A DNA stretch of 64,000 nucleotides from DASYRM01 sp036004405 (GTDB lineage: Bacteria; Acidobacteriota; Vicinamibacteria; Vicinamibacterales; UBA2999), in the NCBI GenBank assembly GCA_036004405.1, contig DASYRM010000113.1, positions 1 through 64,000 of the forward strand, written 5' to 3'. A program made the translations under genes and the position numbers. Under the pieces are notes generated by a model. That model made no database searches. It was not told the origin of the DNA and worked only from the letters and a program-made list of their open reading frames with translations. The first letter of the stretch is position 1. Every line of letters begins with the position of its first letter. Shown here one piece after another: positions 59,297 to 64,000 of this stretch.

Positions 59297-59322
59297 AGGC
59301 GAACCTAAAGGTTCGCCTCTAC
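59297..59322. repeat. GTAGAGGCG palindromic repeat, copy 5 (inverted orientation)
   Basis: AGGCGAACCT-AA-AGGTTCGCCT (59297-59318) followed by CTAC is the same element read from the other strand, with AAC/GTT in place of GAC/GTC in the stem. A related partial copy, AAGGTTCGCCTCCAC, follows at about 59343-59357, just before the truA start. Confidence 0.75.
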
Positions 59323-59361
59323 GGGTTCGCGTCCACGACCTCAAGGTTCGCCTCCACGACG

Positions 59362-60171
59362 GTGCGTACTCTCAAGCTGACGCTCTCGTACGACGGCACG
59401 CGGCTCGTGGGCTGGCAGCGCCAGGCTGACGGCGAGTCGGTGCAGGGCGTGCTCGAGGACGCCCTGGCCCGCTTCGAAGGCGCTCCCGTCACGGTGCACG
59501 GGGCTGGCCGCACCGATGCCGGGGTGCACGCGCTCGGCCAGGTGGCCAGCGTCGGGGTCAGCTTCACGCACGACGTCTCCACGCTGGCCCGCGCCCTCAA
59601 CGCCCAGCTGCCCGAAGACGTGCGCGTGCTGTCGGTGGAAGACGCGCCGTCCGGCTTTCACGCCCGTTTCGACGCCCGATCGAAAACGTATCGCTACTAC
59701 ATCCGCAACGGCCCTCTCGCCAGCCCGTTCGAGCGCCAGTTCGTCTGGCACGTACCGCAGCCGCTCGACGTCGACGCGATGCGCCAGGCCGCGTCGCGCC
59801 TGCTCGGACGTCACGATTTCTCGGCGTTCCGGAGCAGTGGCACCGAGGTGCCCGACTCGGTGCGGACCCTTCACACCTCGGCGGTCGTCGAAACGGCCGG
59901 CGCTGTGCCGTGGCTTGCGTCTACCGCAACCACGACGCCTTCGGCGTCGCGTTGCTCCAGTGACGCCGGGTCGGTGCTGACGTATGAAGTCACTGGGGAC
60001 GGCTTCCTGCGTCACATGGTGAGGGCCATCGTGGGCACGCTCGTCGAGGTCGGCCGCGGGTGGCGAGATGCGGCACAGATGGACGCGCTGCTGCAGTCGG
60101 GAGACCGCGCACGAGCCGGCGCCACGGCGCCCCCGCAGGGGCTCTTTCTGGTGCGAGTGGATTATGATTAA
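59362..60171 (+). CDS. truA: tRNA pseudouridine synthase A (positions 38-40)
   Basis: A 269-residue pseudouridine synthase acting on the anticodon arm of tRNAs. The catalytic aspartate is Asp52 in GAGRTDAGVHALGQV. Other blocks are YDGTRLVGWQRQ at the N-terminus, RFDARSKTYRYYI, RHDFSAFRSSG and GDGFLRHMVRAIVGTLVEVG. The GTG at 59362 is used because it directly precedes the conserved YDG block and because the region before it is a repeat element. A Ser/Thr-rich loop around residue 190 is longer than usual. Confidence 0.93.
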   Translation: MRTLKLTLSYDGTRLVGWQRQADGESVQGVLEDALARFEGAPVTVHGAGRTDAGVHALGQVASVGVSFTHDVSTLARALNAQLPEDVRVLSVEDAPSGFHARFDARSKTYRYYIRNGPLASPFERQFVWHVPQPLDVDAMRQAASRLLGRHDFSAFRSSGTEVPDSVRTLHTSAVVETAGAVPWLASTATTTPSASRCSSDAGSVLTYEVTGDGFLRHMVRAIVGTLVEVGRGWRDAAQMDALLQSGDRARAGATAPPQGLFLVRVDYD

Positions 60172-60197
60172 GTGCTTGTCTCTTCAAGGACTTTGCC

Positions 60198-60986
60198 GTG
60201 CCACTCGATGAATTGCTGGCGTGGATGCCCCAGGGGGATCCCGACGCGGCGCTGGCGCGGCAAGTCGCCTACGACCGGCTGCCGGCGCACATCGCCATCA
60301 TCATGGACGGCAACGGGCGGTGGGCGGCACAGCGCCACCTGCCGCGCGTCGAGGGGCACCGGGCCGGCATCGAAGCCGTGCGCGATACCGTCGAGTGCGC
60401 GGCACGGCTCGGCATCAAGGTCCTGACGCTCTACGCGTTCTCGGTCGAGAACTGGAAGCGTCCCAAGTCTGAAGTCAGCACGTTGATGATGCTGCTCAAG
60501 CGCTATCTGCGCTCGGAGCTGAGCACGCTGCTGCGCAACGACATCCGCTTCGGCGTCATCGGGCGGATCGAGGAGCTGGCGCCCGACATCCAGGCGGAGC
60601 TGCGCGAGGCGATTGCCCGCACCGCCAGCAATCGCGGCATGCTCTTCAACATCGCCCTCAACTACGGCGGCCGCGCCGAGATCGTGGACGCCGCGCGACG
60701 CGCCATCGAGTCTGGCCTCAGGCCCGAAGACCTCGACGAAACGCGCTTTGCGAGCTTCCTCTACACGGCCGGACAGCCCGATCCGGATCTGATGATCCGC
60801 ACGAGCGGCGAGATGCGCGTGAGCAACTACCTGCTCTGGCAGATCGCCTACGCCGAGATCTACGTGACCGACACGCTGTGGCCCGACTTCCGGCGCCGCC
60901 ATCTGATCGAGGCCGTGCTCGCCTACCAGAAACGCGAGCGCCGCTACGGCGGCATCCCCACGCCCGCGGCAGCGACCTCGCGCTGA
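60198..60986 (+). CDS. uppS: Isoprenyl (undecaprenyl) diphosphate synthase
   Basis: A 262-residue cis-prenyltransferase that makes undecaprenyl diphosphate for peptidoglycan and glycan carriers. The substrate motif is HIAIIMDGNGRWAAQR with the catalytic Asp, then GHRAGIEAVR, LTLYAFSVENWKR, LNYGGRAEIVDAAR, DPDLMIRTSGEMRVSNYLLWQ and YAEIYVTDTLWPDF. GTG start with AAGGA about 9 bases upstream. It is followed by cdsA, dxr and rseP in the usual bacterial order. Confidence 0.96.
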   Translation: MPLDELLAWMPQGDPDAALARQVAYDRLPAHIAIIMDGNGRWAAQRHLPRVEGHRAGIEAVRDTVECAARLGIKVLTLYAFSVENWKRPKSEVSTLMMLLKRYLRSELSTLLRNDIRFGVIGRIEELAPDIQAELREAIARTASNRGMLFNIALNYGGRAEIVDAARRAIESGLRPEDLDETRFASFLYTAGQPDPDLMIRTSGEMRVSNYLLWQIAYAEIYVTDTLWPDFRRRHLIEAVLAYQKRERRYGGIPTPAAATSR

Positions 60987-60993
60987 CGCCTGC

Positions 60994-61767
60994 ATGACTC
61001 GTCTCGTCAGCGGCGTCGTCCTCGCGCTGGTCGCGGTGGCTGCGATCGTGTGGCTGCCGCTGGTAGCCCTGCGAGTTCTGGCGGCGGCGGTGGCCGCTGC
61101 GGCCGGCCTCGAGTACGCGGGCGCCGCCGGCGTGTCGCGCGACCTGAGCCGCGCCCTCATCGTCGTGATGGCCGCCATCACCTGCTGGTGGTTCGGCATG
61201 CCGGCGTTTGCGAGCGTGGCGGTGGTCACGGCCGTCGTCCTCGCGTGGCTGGCGGTTGAAGTGCTGCTCTTCGGTCACGACATCACACGCGCGGCGGTGG
61301 CGGTGGTCGGAGCTGCATATGTCGGCGGTCCGCTGGGGCTGCTGGTCGCCATCCACGCGCGCACCGGCTGGAAGGTGACGCTGCTGCTGATCGCGACGGT
61401 CGTCGTCAGCGACACGGCGCAGTACTACTCCGGCCGCGCGTTCGGCCGCCGGCCGCTGGCGCCGGTCGTGAGCCCGAAGAAGACGATCGAGGGGGCGATT
61501 GGCGGCCTGGTGGCCGCGGCGCTCTTCATGGCCATTGCGGGCGGGCGCATTCTGGTGGGAGAGGCGCCCGTGCCGCTCGCCGTCCTGGGCCTGTCCATGG
61601 CGGCCGTCGGCATCTGCGGCGATCTCTTCGAGTCGAGCCTGAAGCGCCGCGCCGGGCTCAAGGACAGCTCGTCATTGATTCCGGGGCACGGCGGGGTGCT
61701 CGATCGCATCGACGCGCTGCTGTTTGCCACGCCGCTGTTCTACTTGTTCCTGCGGGACCTGCCGTGA
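60994..61767 (+). CDS. cdsA: Phosphatidate cytidylyltransferase
   Basis: A 257-residue membrane enzyme making CDP-diacylglycerol for phospholipid synthesis. About seven to eight hydrophobic helices are present; the family C-terminal motif appears as CGDLFESSLKRRAGLKDSSS (short form S-x-x-K-R-x2-G-x-K-D) followed by LIPGHGGVLDRIDALLFATP. The ATG is 7 bases after the uppS stop, and the stop overlaps dxr by 4 bases. Confidence 0.95.
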   Translation: MTRLVSGVVLALVAVAAIVWLPLVALRVLAAAVAAAAGLEYAGAAGVSRDLSRALIVVMAAITCWWFGMPAFASVAVVTAVVLAWLAVEVLLFGHDITRAAVAVVGAAYVGGPLGLLVAIHARTGWKVTLLLIATVVVSDTAQYYSGRAFGRRPLAPVVSPKKTIEGAIGGLVAAALFMAIAGGRILVGEAPVPLAVLGLSMAAVGICGDLFESSLKRRAGLKDSSSLIPGHGGVLDRIDALLFATPLFYLFLRDLP

Positions 61768-62939
61768 GAACGCTCGCCATTCTCGGCTCGACGGGATCGA
61801 TCGGGCGCAGCGCGCTGGCCGTGGTGGATGCGCACCCGTCACGCCTGCGGGTGGCCGCGCTGGCCGCCGGAGACAACGCGGCGCTGCTGGCCGAGCAGAC
61901 GGCGCGCTATCGGCCGGCGATGGTGGCGCTGGCCTCTGGCGATGCCGCGGATCGCTTCCGCGCCGCGGGTGGCGCTGCCGCGGAGCTCGTGTGCGGTTCC
62001 GACGGGCTCGTCGCGGTGGCCACCCATCCCGACGTGGATATCGTGTTGTGCGCGTCGTCGGGAACCGCGGCGCTCGATGCCGTGCTCGCCGCGATCGAGG
62101 CCGGCAAGACCATCGCGCTCGCCAACAAGGAAGTGCTGGTCATGGCCGGCGCGCTCGTCACGAACGCGGCCCGCCGCAAGGGCGTGCCGATTTTGCCGGT
62201 GGACAGCGAGCACAACGCCATTCACCAGTGCCTGCACGGGCGGCCCACCAGCGAGATTCGCCGCCTGATCCTCACGGCCTCGGGCGGCCCGTTCCGCGAT
62301 CTCACGCTGGAACAGCTGCAGGCCGTCAGCCCCGAGGCGGCGCTGCGCCATCCCACCTGGCAGATGGGGCGCAAGATCACCATCGACTCGGCCACGCTGA
62401 TGAACAAGGGGCTGGAGGTCATCGAGGCCCACTGGCTGTTCGGGGTGCCCGGCGAGCGCATCGACGTAGTGGTGCATCCGCAGTCGATCGTCCACTCGAT
62501 GGTGGAGCTGAGCGACGGGTCGGTGCTGGCCCAGCTCGGGGTCACCGACATGCGGCTGCCCATCCAGTACGCCTGCTCGTATCCCGAGCGCTGGGACGGG
62601 GCGCTGCCGCGGCTGGATCTGGCCAAGGCCGGCCGGCTCGAGTTCCACGAGCCGGCGCACGACCGCTTTCCCTGCCTGCGGCTGGCGTACCGTGCGCTAC
62701 GAGAGGGCGGCACGGCGCCGGTGGTCCTGAACGCGGCCAACGAGGTGGCCGTGGCGTCTTTTCTCGAGGGACGGCTGGGGTTCACGTCCATTCCGCTCGT
62801 GATCGAGCGGACGTTGAACGAGCACCAGGCCGAGTCCGTCCTGACACTCGAGCTCATCCGGCGTGTGGATGCCTGGGCTCACGAACGCGCCGGGGCCCTG
62901 GCCGCCCGCCCGGAGGGCGGGCAATTAGATACTGTGTAG
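61764..62939 (+). CDS. dxr: 1-deoxy-D-xylulose 5-phosphate reductoisomerase
   Basis: A 391-residue enzyme converting DXP to MEP with NADPH in the isoprenoid pathway. The NADPH motif is ILGSTGSIGRSAL; further blocks are LANKEVLVMAG, LPVDSEHNAIHQCL, TASGGPFRDL, HPTWQMGRKITIDSATLMNK (metal and substrate) and VVHPQSIVHSMVEL. The last residues (ARPEGGQLDTV) and the TAG stop lie inside the dispersed composite repeat at 62904-62958. GTG start overlapping cdsA. The product of this pathway feeds the uppS product made next door. Confidence 0.96.
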   Translation: MRTLAILGSTGSIGRSALAVVDAHPSRLRVAALAAGDNAALLAEQTARYRPAMVALASGDAADRFRAAGGAAAELVCGSDGLVAVATHPDVDIVLCASSGTAALDAVLAAIEAGKTIALANKEVLVMAGALVTNAARRKGVPILPVDSEHNAIHQCLHGRPTSEIRRLILTASGGPFRDLTLEQLQAVSPEAALRHPTWQMGRKITIDSATLMNKGLEVIEAHWLFGVPGERIDVVVHPQSIVHSMVELSDGSVLAQLGVTDMRLPIQYACSYPERWDGALPRLDLAKAGRLEFHEPAHDRFPCLRLAYRALREGGTAPVVLNAANEVAVASFLEGRLGFTSIPLVIERTLNEHQAESVLTLELIRRVDAWAHERAGALAARPEGGQLDTV

Positions 62940-62958
62940 CGAGGCGAAGCCTCGCTAC
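62904..62958. repeat. Composite two-hairpin intergenic repeat, copy 2 (over dxr stop)
   Basis: GCCCGCCCGGAGGGCGGGC (62904-62922) is followed by AATTAGATACTGT and by GTAGCGAGGC-GAA-GCCTCGCTAC (62936-62958), a 10-bp stem. The first palindrome and the following AAT-A-A-ACTG match copy 1 at 40966. The dxr stop codon (62937-62939) lies in the second hairpin. Confidence 0.72.
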
Positions 62959-62982
62959 AATTGATGGGTTGAGGATCCGCTC

Positions 62983-64000
62983 GTGACGACTCTCTTGTCG
63001 TTTCTCTTCGTGCTGGGCGTGCTTATCTTCGTGCACGAGCTCGGGCACTTTCTCGCCGCGCGCCGGCTGGGCGTGCGTGTGCTCACCTTCTCGCTTGGAT
63101 TCGGGCCCAAGATCCTCAAATTCACGCGCGGCGACACCGAGTACTGCATCAGCGCGGTCCCGCTCGGCGGCTACGTGAAGATGGCGGGCGAGAGCCCGGA
63201 CGATCCGCGATCGGGCGCGCCAGACGAGTTCCTGTCGAAGACGAAGTGGGAGCGGTTTCAGGTCCTGATCATGGGGCCGGTGATGAACATCCTGCTGGCG
63301 GTCGTCGTGCTGGCGATCGTGCTGGCGCAGGGCGCCGAGGTGCCGGCCTACCTCGATCAGCCTCCGGTGGTGGGCGTCGTGGACGCGGGAAGTCCCGCCG
63401 AGCGCAGCGGCATCCGTGCCGGCGATCGCATCCTGACGGTGGGCGGCGAGCGCGTCGACACGTGGGACCACGCCGAGATCGCGGTGAAGATGCGTCCCAG
63501 CCGCACCATCCCGGTGACGGTCGAGCGTGCCGGACGCACCGTGGCGTTCGACGTACAGTCGACGAGCGAAGGGCGATGGGAGGCAGGCGCGATCGGTATC
63601 GCACCGATGATCCGCCCCATGGCCAGAGCGCTCGAACGCGGCGACCCGGCCGACAAGGCCGGCATGAAACCCGGCGATGTCATTGTCGCGGTCAACGGCG
63701 CGCGCATGTCGTCCACGCAGGACCTCACGACGGCGATCCGCGGGAACGCCGAAAAGCCCATCGATCTGCTGATCAGCCGTAGCGGAGTCGAACAGCACCT
63801 TCCCGTCACGCCGATTCTCAAGGAAGACCGGGGCTGGATCGGGATCACGATCGTGGCCGAGACCCGGTCTTTCACGCCCGGTCCGTTCGAGGCAGTGCGC
63901 ATGAGCGTGGTGCAGAACGCCACGTCGGGCGTGATGATCTTCAAGATTCTCGGCGGCCTCTTCACCGGGTCGACGTCGGTGCGCCAGCTTCAGGGCCCGG
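62983..64000 (+). CDS. rseP: RIP site-2 metalloprotease RseP (truncated by window end)
   Basis: The first 339 codons of an intramembrane zinc protease that cleaves anti-sigma factors and signal peptides within the membrane. The metal site is H18-E19-L-G-H22 (FVHELGHFLAARRLG), followed by AVPLGGYVKMAGE and MGPVMNILLAVVVLAIV. Two PDZ domains follow at about residues 120-205 and 207-290 (for example VVGVVDAGSPAERSGIRAGD and DKAGMKPGDVIVAVNGARM). It runs off the end of the window, so the C-terminal membrane helix and second catalytic Asp are not seen. GTG start, in the usual position after dxr. Confidence 0.95.
   Translation, partial: MTTLLSFLFVLGVLIFVHELGHFLAARRLGVRVLTFSLGFGPKILKFTRGDTEYCISAVPLGGYVKMAGESPDDPRSGAPDEFLSKTKWERFQVLIMGPVMNILLAVVVLAIVLAQGAEVPAYLDQPPVVGVVDAGSPAERSGIRAGDRILTVGGERVDTWDHAEIAVKMRPSRTIPVTVERAGRTVAFDVQSTSEGRWEAGAIGIAPMIRPMARALERGDPADKAGMKPGDVIVAVNGARMSSTQDLTTAIRGNAEKPIDLLISRSGVEQHLPVTPILKEDRGWIGITIVAETRSFTPGPFEAVRMSVVQNATSGVMIFKILGGLFTGSTSVRQLQGP

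Noticed and set aside
1..64000. tRNA, rRNA, CRISPR, prophage or integrative element.
   Set aside because: I saw no tRNA cloverleaf in the short spacers, no rRNA segments, no regularly spaced direct repeats, and no integrase, transposase or phage structural genes.

Overview
The window is very GC-rich and densely coded, with no gene-free stretch longer than about 200 bases, many 4-base ATGA/GTGA start-stop overlaps, and no rRNA, tRNA, CRISPR array, integrase or transposase that I could recognise. The gene content suggests an Acidobacteriota chromosome, perhaps of the Vicinamibacteria type. The pointers are a TonB receptor with an N-terminal carboxypeptidase-regulatory-like domain, a PQQ-type beta-propeller enzyme, a DUF1684 lipoprotein, a GldA/GldF/GldG/DUF4340 transporter and a bacterial microcompartment (BMC) locus. 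This placement is inference from gene content; no marker gene was aligned.

Layout. 1-2.8 kb: TonB-dependent receptor (minus strand). 3.0-9.3 kb: a long plus-strand operon of pdxJ, membrane TPR protein, YHS-domain protein, class II aldolase, one BMC-H shell gene, three BMC-P vertex genes, a tiny Cys-rich protein with an encapsulation-peptide-like N-terminus, a D-2-hydroxyacid dehydrogenase, endonuclease III and a secreted cyclophilin. 9.3-13.7 kb (minus): hybrid histidine kinase and DUF72 protein. 13.8-18.2 kb (plus): queE, queC, AlaX-type editing protein, GNAT acetyltransferase and APC permease. 18.2-25.3 kb (minus): secreted protein, PBP4-type dacB and a Gld-like ABC transporter operon. 25.4-27.8 kb (plus): a zinc-type ArsR repressor and P-type ATPase with a clear operator. 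27.9-30.4 kb (minus): tandem secreted paralogues and a REC-PilZ protein. 30.5-38.4 kb (plus): acidic zinc-ribbon protein plus larE, GT-C membrane protein, Pal-like lipoprotein, serine hydrolases and a methyltransferase. 38.4-45.5 kb: pyrimidine biosynthesis, with pyrK-pyrD-pyrF (minus) facing away from pyrR-pyrB-pyrC-pyrE-like (plus); the plus operon carries a PyrR-binding RNA hairpin over the pyrR ribosome-binding site. 45.5-49.5 kb: DUF1684 lipoprotein and a GntR-ABC module with a frameshifted permease. 49.5-52.1 kb: ECF sigma operon and small proteins. 52.1-58.6 kb: PQQ-type enzyme, TauE-like permease, two glycosyltransferases and a TolC-like protein. 58.7-64 kb: pyrE, truA, uppS, cdsA, dxr and a truncated rseP.

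The most unusual system is the BMC operon. It encodes a minimal shell and one aldolase, but no aldehyde dehydrogenase, phosphotransacylase or alcohol dehydrogenase of the classical metabolosome core. The 80-residue protein joining an encapsulation-like helix to a four-cysteine tail is a candidate new cargo. Two structured intergenic repeats lie between shell genes and may set shell stoichiometry. Several dispersed palindromic repeat families sit between genes elsewhere, one with compensatory base changes in its stem.
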